DNA from: Tritrichomonas foetus
Taxonomy: Eukaryota > Parabasalia > Tritrichomonadida > Tritrichomonadidae
Assembly: GCA_001839685.1 (NCBI GenBank)
Contig: MLAK01000880.1
Coordinates: forward strand, 1-50,951
DNA: 50,951 bases
Direction: 5' to 3'
Part shown: one piece after another, positions 9,284 through 18,425 of the stretch
Position numbering within the stretch: the stretch's first letter is position 1
How the letters are laid out: the number at the start of each line of letters is the position of its first letter
Notes under the pieces: generated by a model
Told to the model about the DNA's origin: nothing
What the model saw: the letters and a program-made list of their open reading frames with translations, nothing else
Database searches by the model: none
Program-made: the position numbers and the translations under genes

Positions 9284-11863
9284 TTATGTGATGACTACGA
9301 GTTCATTGTCTGTCTTTTGCTCATCAATAATGATCTCATTTATAATACCCGTTGCATCTTGAGTCACTTCCACCGGTTGTTGTTTTTCTTGCGGTGGCTG
9401 TTCATTCTGTTTTTCTTGTATTGGCACTTGTGTTTCTGTTCCACCAAAGTTAAAAGTAAAAGTAGGCTGTTGAATTTCATTTTGCTGCATCACTACTTGT
9501 GAATCTGGAGTAGAAACAGCAGCATTGAAGTTGAAAGCGAAATCTGATTTTGGTGGATCCCTGTGACCTCCAAGCCTTGTTGGTTCACCACTTGATTGGT
9601 GCTGGAAGTTTCCAGTCTGTCCTTGCTGTTGTTGTTGTTGTTGCGTAGAATATGAAGAAAGTCCAAACTGGAAAGGCGAAGCTTTAACGAAAGGTCCTTG
9701 GAATCCTCCAAATGGTGGTTGTGAATTTCTCGCGTAAGGCCCAGTGGTTCCAAAGAGGTTTAATGGTTGATGCTGTCCACCAAACAGGAAAGGCTGACCT
9801 GATGGATTTGGACTTGGGGCTTGTTGAAAATGGCCACCAGGTGAAGGCTGTTGTCCAAATTGCTGTTGGTGTGTGTTTCCCGAGATGATGACTCCATCGC
9901 TAAATGGATCTTCTTGGTTGGCAAACTGGTAAGAAGATTCATTTGATCCAAAGTAGGAGTCAGGATGGCCACCAGGCCTGCTTACATCATTAACAATGTG
10001 TCCACCAAGAGACATTACATTTCCATTCCCATTTCTAGCTCCACCAAAGGAAAATCCTTGCATTCCATTAACGTCACTGCTTTTTGTTGCCATTTCGAAC
10101 TGTTGTTGTGCCTGTGCAAATGACGCTTGTAGCTGATCAATCTTTTGCTTTTGCATTTCCTGTTCATCTTGTGATGGTTGTTCTGGGGGTGGTTGTGGAT
10201 GTCCACCGAGTGTTGTTTGATTTGAATATTGTGGTGGTGGTGGTTGTGATGGTTGGATAGTTGGCAGAATAGGAGTGTGTTTGACTGGTTGCGAAGGTGG
10301 TGGAATAGGAGGTGGAAAGCGTTGAATGTTTTCGTTAAGTATTGGAGCAAGGGATTCTCCAATTGCAGGAGAGACACATGGTAATGTTCGAGTCTTCAAA
10401 TGGCGATTATATTTAAATCCGAGAAAAGCAAGATTCATCACTTCGTCTGCAGCATCTGCATGATCATGCGTTTCTTCACGAGGCACAAATTCTTCGAAAT
10501 TTGAAGTATCTGCATCATTATTAATTTCAGGAACGATTGGTGGTGTCAGATTTTGCAGATTATCAAAATCAATTCCATTAAAAAATGGATGTCTTTTAAT
10601 TTCCTCAAATCCAATTCGATGATCGCGCCCACAAAGCAAGTGACGAATTAAGTCAATTGCTGCCATTGTCACTGGTGGCTTCCGAGGGAATTTAAGAGTC
10701 TCTCTCCATTTTACAATATTGATAGCAGTCTGTCTAGCTGTCTTCGCGAAAAAAGGCGGAGAACCAAAAAGCATCTCGTACATCATTGCACCAAATGACC
10801 AAAAGTCTACACGATTATCATACGGTTTCTTTAATAAAACTTCAGGTGCAATATAATCTGGTGTGCCGACTGTTGAACAAAGGGCCTCGCGTCTGGATCG
10901 TGGAATTTGTGCATTTGTTGTTGATCCACCTTGTCCTTGATTTGCTGCAAATCCAGGGGTATTCATTGGAGACATTGGATTCATTTGTGGAGTACTACTT
11001 CGAGGTGCCCTTGATCCATGAAACAAATCATTCACATCTTCAATTAAAGACATGTAGGGATCTGCGTACCTTTCGGTTTTTGCAGATAATCCGAAATCCG
11101 TGAGTTTTATGTGACCCGTCCGAGTAATGAGGATATTATCAGGTTTAACATCACGATGGATGAAACCAGATTGATGAACATTTTGAATGGCAAGAAGTGT
11201 TTCTGCCAAAATAAAACGTGACTCTTCTTCGGAAAGAAAGCCACGTTTAATAAGAAGATTCATCAGGTCACCTCCAGGCAAATATTCCATCACAAAATAG
11301 AGATATGTTGAATCTTGGAATGAATATATTAATTGAACACTCCATGGATTATCTGATGCCATAATGTCACGTTCTGATAGAGTATTAATTACTTGCTTTT
11401 TTGCGATGAGTTCGGATTTTCTGAGCATTTTCATGGCATAAAAATTATTATCTTCTTTATCTCGAACAAGCCAAACGTCACCGAATGCGCCGCGGCCTAT
11501 CATCTTTATTTTTTCGAACTGACTTGGTCGTAAATTTCTACGTTTTAAGCGTCGAATGTTCGACGAATTTTTCGCATATTGACTTTCCAGCATTGCCCGT
11601 TGGTCGTTTGAGAGTTTAGAATTGTTGTATAGCGATTCGTGGAAGCGTGAGCGTTCTTGCCTTTCCCGCATAATGTCGGCGAAATGGCTTTCGATGTAAT
11701 GTTTCGTCAATTCGGATTTCACTTTTGCAAAACGGGAAGGAATTCTGTGATTACGAGCAACAGGAGTAAGGTCTTCTTCTTCTTCTTGAAAATCATCATT
11801 GTCGTCGGCACCAATGACAATTGGCGATCTGGTGAAAGGGGAATGATTGCTCTCTTCGCTCAT
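9284..11863 (-). CDS. NDR/LATS-type AGC protein kinase with long FG/Gln-rich tail
   Basis: An 859-residue kinase starting at ATG 11863; the preceding in-frame codon is TTG. Residues about 50-78 (HYIESHFADIMRERQ) match the helical Mob-binding region of NDR kinases. The kinase domain spans about 117-435: GRGAFGDVW from Gly123, YAMKML, HRDVKPDN, TDFGLSAK, the roughly 70-residue insert before the activation segment typical of NDR, and STVGTPDYIAPEV with the conserved activation-loop Ser. The hydrophobic motif reads FLGFKYNRH, with Lys484 where relatives have the phosphorylated Thr. The remaining 375 residues are Pro/Gln/Gly-rich, with FG pairs and five GGH triplets. NDR kinases act with Mob proteins in morphogenesis and division. 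The tail is unusual for the family, and its role is unknown. Confidence 0.92.
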   Translation of the reverse strand: MSEESNHSPFTRSPIVIGADDNDDFQEEEEDLTPVARNHRIPSRFAKVKSELTKHYIESHFADIMRERQERSRFHESLYNNSKLSNDQRAMLESQYAKNSSNIRRLKRRNLRPSQFEKIKMIGRGAFGDVWLVRDKEDNNFYAMKMLRKSELIAKKQVINTLSERDIMASDNPWSVQLIYSFQDSTYLYFVMEYLPGGDLMNLLIKRGFLSEEESRFILAETLLAIQNVHQSGFIHRDVKPDNILITRTGHIKLTDFGLSAKTERYADPYMSLIEDVNDLFHGSRAPRSSTPQMNPMSPMNTPGFAANQGQGGSTTNAQIPRSRREALCSTVGTPDYIAPEVLLKKPYDNRVDFWSFGAMMYEMLFGSPPFFAKTARQTAINIVKWRETLKFPRKPPVTMAAIDLIRHLLCGRDHRIGFEEIKRHPFFNGIDFDNLQNLTPPIVPEINNDADTSNFEEFVPREETHDHADAADEVMNLAFLGFKYNRHLKTRTLPCVSPAIGESLAPILNENIQRFPPPIPPPSQPVKHTPILPTIQPSQPPPPQYSNQTTLGGHPQPPPEQPSQDEQEMQKQKIDQLQASFAQAQQQFEMATKSSDVNGMQGFSFGGARNGNGNVMSLGGHIVNDVSRPGGHPDSYFGSNESSYQFANQEDPFSDGVIISGNTHQQQFGQQPSPGGHFQQAPSPNPSGQPFLFGGQHQPLNLFGTTGPYARNSQPPFGGFQGPFVKASPFQFGLSSYSTQQQQQQQGQTGNFQHQSSGEPTRLGGHRDPPKSDFAFNFNAAVSTPDSQVVMQQNEIQQPTFTFNFGGTETQVPIQEKQNEQPPQEKQQPVEVTQDATGIINEIIIDEQKTDNELVVIT

Positions 11864-12597
11864 CAATTTGGATTTCGTAAATTTAATTTTTGAAAGCTTA
11901 ATTAATTGAAAAAGTTGGTCAATATGTATGAATGTATTTTAAAAAGTTGATGAAAAAGCTGAGAATAGTTTTCAAAAAGTTGTATCTACCAAATATGATA
12001 TCTTCCATATTTCCGAAAGAATATCTGTCTTTATGATCTAGATGATATCGAAACTACAATAGCTATAACTGTCTTATAACTATAATTGAAATGTAACAAC
12101 ATCAGTTTTGACCAATTTCTCGAAGCGATCAAATGGAAAGAATATAAGCTTGTATTAAAATAATATATTTACTATTTCGAATAAAATTAGATTCTCTAGA
12201 AAAAGAAAGGATTCATGAAATTGAAAATCTATTGATAAATTAAGAGTAACAAGATTTTATAGAGTTTATATTTAACATATTAAAAAGTATTTTGTACATT
12301 TTATTATTTTGCATCATTTATTTTCTGAAAGAATGTCGAAATGTGTTGTTAAAAAGAGGAGCTCCTCACTTCATTGAAAATTGAGAGGCAGTTAAAAAAA
12401 TGATGAATTATCATCACATTAATTTTGCCACAAATATCATGTTTAATCATTTCTAGTATAATTTATAAATGTAATATATATTGAAAGTAGTAAATTATTA
12501 TATAGTAAATGAAAAATATCCTGTTTATTTTCCAATGTCTTGAGATATTTTCTTTTTTTTTCAAACGGAAACTTTTTCTATACTATAAAACATATTG
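11864..12597. other. divergent intergenic region
   Basis: 734 bases between the NDR kinase and the DUF3447/ankyrin gene, holding both promoters. No perfect Inr is seen close to either ATG. Otherwise AT-rich with no coding frame. Confidence 0.5.
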
Positions 12598-13797
12598 ATG
12601 TCTTCACCAACATCAGAATTAGAAATGGACGAGTATGAGAGTCTCAAAAATGATTTCACAACATTGTCTTCTCTTCAAAACCTGCTGTTTGGAGTTTTTG
12701 ACAATGATGATTTAAAACGTGAAGAATCGATTGATGCTCTTTTTTCTTATTTCAATGAAATAGAAATCGAATCGAAATATATGATATATGAAGCTTTTAT
12801 TTTGATGTTAACTCAGTCTTCAATGTCTCGGCCATCAAAATCTCAAGAAATTATTGAACTATCCCAGAAAATAATTGATGAACTTATCACAAAACATAAT
12901 CTTAAAAATTCTTTTCATGTTTCAACTATTGCTTCAATATTTTCACGAAATAGAGCTCTGTTATTATATTTAAATGAGAAGAAGTTATTGAAAAAATCTA
13001 CCATTATACGAAGTATCATGAATTGTCATGATTATGATGCAATGTTGTTTTTTTATCCTGAAATTCAAAATCGAATGATCTCGTTGAGAATAAGTGACAT
13101 GTTTCATAAAAATTTTGGTGTTTATTATGGGGATTTTACTAAGCAATATGATGACATCGAATTGAATAGAAAAATGTATCATTCAAATGATGAACTTGCA
13201 CAAATTATTCAAAATGATGATATTGATGCATTTATCACTTTTTGTGGAAAATATAATATTGATTTAAATTCACAAATTAATCTAACTTGTTACGAATTGA
13301 TTCCAATACTTCAATGCTGTGACACCAAAGTGAGTCTTTTGGAGTACTCGATGATATTTGCAGCAATTAATGTTTTCAAGTTCTTATTGGCTAAACAAGT
13401 TGATTATGATCAAAATTCATTAAAATATAGTATAATCGGAGGCAATTCGGAAATCATAAACATAATAATTAATGAATCTCATTATAAATTTGATCATCAA
13501 TGTCTGGAAGCATCTATTGCATGCTTTCGTCCAGATATCACATCATATATAGAATATCATATGGGAAATAATGTCCCTAAATATCAGCTAATTAGATTAT
13601 ATTATCAGTATTATGATTTTGCATCTTTAAATGATTATTTGAAAGACATTTTTAGAAATATACCAATAACCAATTACTTGATGGAAAATAATAATTATCA
13701 AAACAACCTCTTTTTATGGTTTTATTATTTTAGTCAATTTTTTGATGAGTCGGTTAATACGTGTGTTTTCAATATTCTTTGTAAAGATGTCAATTAA
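12598..13797 (+). CDS. DUF3447/ankyrin-type protein, 5' part of a broken gene
   Basis: A 399-codon open frame from ATG 12598 (the codon before it is TTG) to a TAA at 13795. The N-terminal 180 residues are helical, as in the large trichomonad ankyrin family. The middle has the DUF3447 look: LLEYSMIFAAINVFKFLL and SLKYSIIGGNSEIINIII. In relatives this is followed directly by canonical ankyrin repeats. Here the frame stops just where they begin, and the repeats continue downstream in pieces, the first in the same frame after TAA..TAA. The protein may still be made in truncated form. Ankyrin proteins serve as binding scaffolds; the partner is unknown. Confidence 0.7.
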   Translation: MSSPTSELEMDEYESLKNDFTTLSSLQNLLFGVFDNDDLKREESIDALFSYFNEIEIESKYMIYEAFILMLTQSSMSRPSKSQEIIELSQKIIDELITKHNLKNSFHVSTIASIFSRNRALLLYLNEKKLLKKSTIIRSIMNCHDYDAMLFFYPEIQNRMISLRISDMFHKNFGVYYGDFTKQYDDIELNRKMYHSNDELAQIIQNDDIDAFITFCGKYNIDLNSQINLTCYELIPILQCCDTKVSLLEYSMIFAAINVFKFLLAKQVDYDQNSLKYSIIGGNSEIINIIINESHYKFDHQCLEASIACFRPDITSYIEYHMGNNVPKYQLIRLYYQYYDFASLNDYLKDIFRNIPITNYLMENNNYQNNLFLWFYYFSQFFDESVNTCVFNILCKDVN

Positions 13798-15238
13798 ATT
13801 ATTTAAAGAACACCACTTCAATGTGCATGTACACATGGTAATTTTGAGATAGTCAAGTTATTACTCGATTGCAGCACTATTAATATTAATCACCAAAATA
13901 TTGTCAAATTAATACCTTATAGTCAATTCAAAGTCATATGAGGAATTTTTGGTGTCTTTTAGAAGACTGCACTTCATTATGCTTGTGATAATAATTACTA
14001 TGAAATAGTTGAACTACTTCTTAAGCATCCAAATATTGATGTCAATTGTGCGAACAAAAGTTATTAGGTTTTGATTCAAATGGAATCCCCTCAGAAATAT
14101 AGGAAACACCTCTCCATATTGCATGCTTTAACGGTTATCTAAAAATAGTTCAACTTTTAATGAAACATCCCAACCTTCAATACAATATTCGTGATTATAT
14201 TCTATTATATATTTTTCGTTTTTTTATTCATTTAAGCAAAATTTTTTCGAATTTTAATAAAACACCATTATATCAAGCATTATCTTTCAGTTCATTACAT
14301 ACCAATAAATTAACTTTTGATGGTATCAAAGATAATGTTATTGAAAAGATTTCTTGCCTAATATGCAACCACTTAAAGCTCTATTCTAATCCAGTAATAA
14401 GTTTGGAGAACATAGTTATGATAAGTATTTATGATAATATTTCTTTATTATTTACACATTCCAAATTAAAATTGAATGCAAAAATTCTTATTATCGAATA
14501 GTAGAAATGCTTTTAAAAAATCCATCAGTAGATATCAACAAAAAGTATCATGTTTCATTTTCTTATTCTCTGTGATTTACTGTTGTTCATTTGGAATTTT
14601 CTAATATTCTGACAGAACTGCTCATCATTATTTGTCTGAAAATGGTCCAATTGAAATGATTAAACTATTCCTTAGTCAAACGCATATTGATGTAAATTCG
14701 AAAGATGATATTAAAGTGTAGAATTAATGGTATGCATATCAGACATTGGGAATTCCTTTATCCTCTTCATAATACACCTCTTCATTCTGCATGCAAGAAT
14801 GGTCAATTTGAAATTGCCAAATTATATTTAAAACATCACAGCATTGATGTCAATATAAAAGGAGAAATAACTTTTATTGATTCATGGTATTTATTTTATA
14901 CAAAAGGAATAATGCTTTATTTGAGATAAAACAGTCCTTCATTTAATGTGTGAAACAGGAAATTCTGATATGGTGAAAATTTTATTAGAGAATCCACGTT
15001 TAAACATCTTTATTAATGATGATATTTAATCAAAACATTAAAAGTTATCTCTAATTCTTAAATAATATTTCTATTGGGAATTGAAAAGATGCCAATCGAA
15101 TTAGCATATGACAAGAAGCACTATGATATTATTGCCTTACTCAGAAAATGCGTTGATAAGGACTCTATTCCATACCAATACTATTATGGGTATAAACAAC
15201 TCAAAAAGATATGGAGGCAAGTGCATAATTCTGAATAA
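13798..15238 (+). pseudogene. fragmented ankyrin-repeat array, about nine repeat remnants
   Basis: Continuation of the preceding gene in broken form. Readable repeats, in order: TPLQCACTHGNFEIVKLLL (from 13809), KTALHYACDNNYYEIVELLL, TPLHIACFNGYLKIVQLLM, a degenerate KTPLYQAL, a decayed CKNSYYRIVEMLLKNP, TAHHYLSENGPIEMIKLFL, TPLHSACKNGQFEIAKLYL, TVLHLMCETGNSDMVKILL and a terminal MPIELAYDKKHYDIIALL ending at 15238. The cores are well kept, but nearly every inter-repeat loop after Asp-Val-Asn holds extra sequence of roughly 45-70 bases with stops or a frame change. Two loops (13903-13962 and 14545-14615) could be read as GT..AG introns that restore the frame; the others cannot. Decay is the simplest reading. 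Frames at 14160-14501, 14705-14929 and 15108-15368 are parts or shadows of it. Confidence 0.75.
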
Positions 15239-16242
15239 CAGAATAAATAAATATGATTATATACATTTTCATCTTATTAAACTCCAATATACCAATGCTT
15301 TAATGAATGGCGAATTCATCAGATTCTTACAAGTATATCAACCGTTCATTATTCTTTACCCATTTTAATATCTTTCATTTCATTGAATTTTCAATCTCAT
15401 TTGTTTGTTTCAAATGAGTTCTTAAATCACAAATGATTTTGATATGAACATATCAATAAAAGTCATCACACATTTATTTGCGATCTCAGATGAACAAGGC
15501 AGTTCCAAAATGATTTAAAAAATTGTTGAAGATGTTAGAATTTCATTTTACTTTTCACTTATAATGCTAGAATAATCATTATTTATTTGATGATTTAAGA
15601 AGTAAAGAAAAATCGAAGAAAAATTCATCCCTGGCGTTGTAATGTATCAAATAACGGTTTGACTCAATGAATTTTCCAAGAAAAATCAGATTTTTGAAAA
15701 TGCGTTCCAAAGATTTAAACAAGCTTCTGAATCCTTTCAAAAGTATGTATCTGCACTATCGACTATTTCTCAACAAATAGTGATTTTAAATGATGATTGG
15801 CAAGGAAAACTAGCTTCATGATAATCTTTCTTCTAATTATCTATGATTAAAATCATTTTATATCTTTAAACACATCTATAAAATGAAAAGATACAGAAAT
15901 TGCTTTTCAGAGAATTGAATGATTGCTTCATCATTAATTGAATTAATTCAATATCATTATTCAATTAACAATTGATCAAATATTACCCTACGTTATATAG
16001 AAAAAATCTTATATAATACTGAAATATTGAATGTAAATTTTCTATTTCTTCTTAAAAAAAGATTCGATTTTGAAAAAGAGAGATATTTATTTGAAGATTT
16101 CAATATTTTATAGAAAAAGTAACCACAAAAATGTAAATAATAAAAAATCATTTTGAAAGGAGATTGTGAATAATTAATAAAAAGCGAAAAAGAACAATAT
16201 TAAAAAGTTCCATAGTTTCTGAATCAGAAAAAAAATAGAAAA
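15239..16242. other. intergenic, no gene seen
   Basis: About 1 kb, very AT-rich. It carries the promoter of the kinase gene at 16243 but no clear Inr within 40 bases. No coding-like frame is seen. Confidence 0.5.
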
Positions 16243-17976
16243 ATGTGCGCAAACAGGCTATCTCTGCATGCTGGCAACGAAAGCCATATTAAAGTGCACG
16301 ATTACATGATAGGTGACCCCATTGGCCGAGGCGCCTTTGCTCAGATCCGAATATCTTTCCATCATCGATCTAAAAATCCATTCGCAGTAAAAGTGATTTC
16401 GAAGTCGAAACTTCAACAAAGTAAAAACGGAAAGCAAATGTTATTTAATGAAACCGTCTTAGCGCCTTTAATTGACCATCCATCAATTATCGAAATAATC
16501 GAAATTTCCGATTCTCACTCGCAAATATTCCAGTTCATGCGTTTTGCTGAACATGGAGATCTTCTTCGACGTTTAAGAAAGGCGCCTTTTGAAAATAGTG
16601 TTGCGCTCCGAATTATTGATCAATTATTATCCGCTGTTGAGTATTTGCACGCCAACGGAATTGTTCATCGCGATATAAAACTCGAGAATATATTATTATC
16701 AAAACACACGGGCGCCAAACTTTGCGATTTCGGATTGGCTTCCTTAACGTTCGACGGTCGAGTTTCCGGGAATTGTGGCAGTTTTGAATACTCAGCTCCA
16801 GAAGCAATCCGACAGCCAGTATTTGACGGCTTTAAAGCCGACATGTGGAGCGTTGGTATTGTTATATATGCTATTTTTTCAAGAAAGCTTCCTTTCAATC
16901 AAGTCGGAAGAGAATTCAATTATTCAGAGCCAATCGATATGACAGCTGTCCCGCCAAACATTCAACCGCTGATCCTGAAATTACTCTCAATCGATCCAAA
17001 CGATAGACCCTCTGCGACAGAAGCGCGAGCTTTCGAAGCCATCAAATCTTCACAGACAAGAAAAAAGGAGCCACTTTCCATGCTTCACATGCCAGATTTA
17101 TCTCATGAAAATAGTTTTGTGATTATCTCAAGGCTCAGTCAGGCAATGCATGTATCGTTCCAGTCAATGAGGGCAAAACTGACTAGCCCAAATATGAACC
17201 GCCAAAAAATCCTTTTTTTGTTATTCAAACGCCGATATGAAAGATTGAATCTTGCAGGGATGGAAATTCCTTTCAGAAGAGTTTTGGTCGCAAATTCTGA
17301 ACCAATGCCTGAAAATCACCTTCGGCCAGCAGCCCGCCGTTTCCTCCACCAGCGCAATTTAAACATCGAAAATCACCAAAATATGAATCATCATGAAAAT
17401 TCAATCATTACTCCGAATTATGACAATCAAACATCTAACAATAATGAAAATAATCAAACTTCTAACAATAATGAAAATAATCAAACAGAAAATGAAAAAA
17501 ATGTTGTCATCGAAAATGGTGAAGTGAAAAATGGTGAAATACAAATCGACCAAAGTAATGAAATGAATATAAATGAAGGAATCAATAACAATATAAGCAT
17601 AACGGATAATAATGAAAATATAAAAAATAGCACAGATAATCAAAATGAGTCTAAATCTGGTATAAAAAATGATTACAATGATATTCCGCTGGAAAATGTT
17701 CGTGTTTTTCCAGTAAACGCATATGCGCTATATGATAAAATGCACTCCTTCCTCCTGAAAAACAAATGTTGCGTCAGCTCTCCAATTTCAACCACACCTG
17801 TAATCTTGCAACATCAGGAATCGAGGGATTTAAGGTTGTCATTCACTTGCAGGGATCAGAGCCCTGACGAGACAAGTGCGATACTGACACTGATTGCAGA
17901 TCCCGATTCTAAAGAGCTTTCGTCGCTTATCATGCGCCACATGGAAGAGTGCTTCCCACCAATGGCAGCGGCTTGA
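16243..17976 (+). CDS. CAMKL-type Ser/Thr protein kinase with Asn-rich linker
   Basis: A 577-residue kinase. The domain is at about residues 20-270: GRGAFAQIR, FAVKVISKSKL with the ATP Lys, HRDIKLENILL, CDFGLASL, SAPEAI and WSVGIVIYAIF. The pattern fits the CAMKL group (SNF1/AMPK/MARK-like). A linker with many Asn, Glu and Gln follows at about 380-480, including two exact-length 27-base units at 17425-17478. The last 100 residues are again ordered (VNAYALYDKMHSFLLKNKC, later LIMRHMEECFPP) and recall the KA1 domain that ends several CAMKL kinases, though this is a weak resemblance. GC content is higher in the kinase part than in the linker. Upstream in cis lies only the ankyrin relic. Confidence 0.88.
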   Translation: MCANRLSLHAGNESHIKVHDYMIGDPIGRGAFAQIRISFHHRSKNPFAVKVISKSKLQQSKNGKQMLFNETVLAPLIDHPSIIEIIEISDSHSQIFQFMRFAEHGDLLRRLRKAPFENSVALRIIDQLLSAVEYLHANGIVHRDIKLENILLSKHTGAKLCDFGLASLTFDGRVSGNCGSFEYSAPEAIRQPVFDGFKADMWSVGIVIYAIFSRKLPFNQVGREFNYSEPIDMTAVPPNIQPLILKLLSIDPNDRPSATEARAFEAIKSSQTRKKEPLSMLHMPDLSHENSFVIISRLSQAMHVSFQSMRAKLTSPNMNRQKILFLLFKRRYERLNLAGMEIPFRRVLVANSEPMPENHLRPAARRFLHQRNLNIENHQNMNHHENSIITPNYDNQTSNNNENNQTSNNNENNQTENEKNVVIENGEVKNGEIQIDQSNEMNINEGINNNISITDNNENIKNSTDNQNESKSGIKNDYNDIPLENVRVFPVNAYALYDKMHSFLLKNKCCVSSPISTTPVILQHQESRDLRLSFTCRDQSPDETSAILTLIADPDSKELSSLIMRHMEECFPPMAAA

Positions 17977-18425
17977 GTCGCAGCCTACCCTGTTTGTTTT
18001 AAACGTTTTCAAAAAAAAAAAAAGATTTTTTTTTCTTTTATTATTTCCATTATTCTACAAAACTCACTATTCTATTATCCATTATTCTAACATTTTTGAA
18101 ATAAAATTAAGTGATTATTTCGCATCATTTGGCCAATTTCATACAATAAAATAATAGTATTTCTTGCCTATAAAGTATATTTTGTTATACTTCCTTATTG
18201 AAGACATAGTTGTTATAGAAATGTCAATGAAATCATTAATATCATGAAGATATTGGGGAAAATAAGATCATTTGAACGTATTCAAAATATTCTTAAAGAT
18301 AATTGAAATAAATGATGTATAACATTCATTTGAATGACAAACGTTCACTGTCATTCGATTCATAAAAAATTGCATCCATCATAAATGAATTCACTTTTAT
18401 TATTTACCACAATTAATCAAGACAA
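17977..18425. other. intergenic, promoter of the esterase gene
   Basis: 449 AT-rich bases with poly-A and poly-T runs just after the kinase stop. The only signal is the TCACTT initiator near the 3' end. Confidence 0.5.
18391..18396 (+). promoter_or_regulatory. initiator (Inr) for the carboxylesterase gene
   Basis: TCACTT with its A at 18393, 33 bases before the ATG at 18426. Confidence 0.45.

Noticed and set aside
13795..15238. Alternative genetic code with TAA/TAG read as Gln in the ankyrin locus
   Set aside because: TGA also interrupts the locus, real frame shifts occur, and all other genes in the window use TAA, TAG and TGA as terminators.
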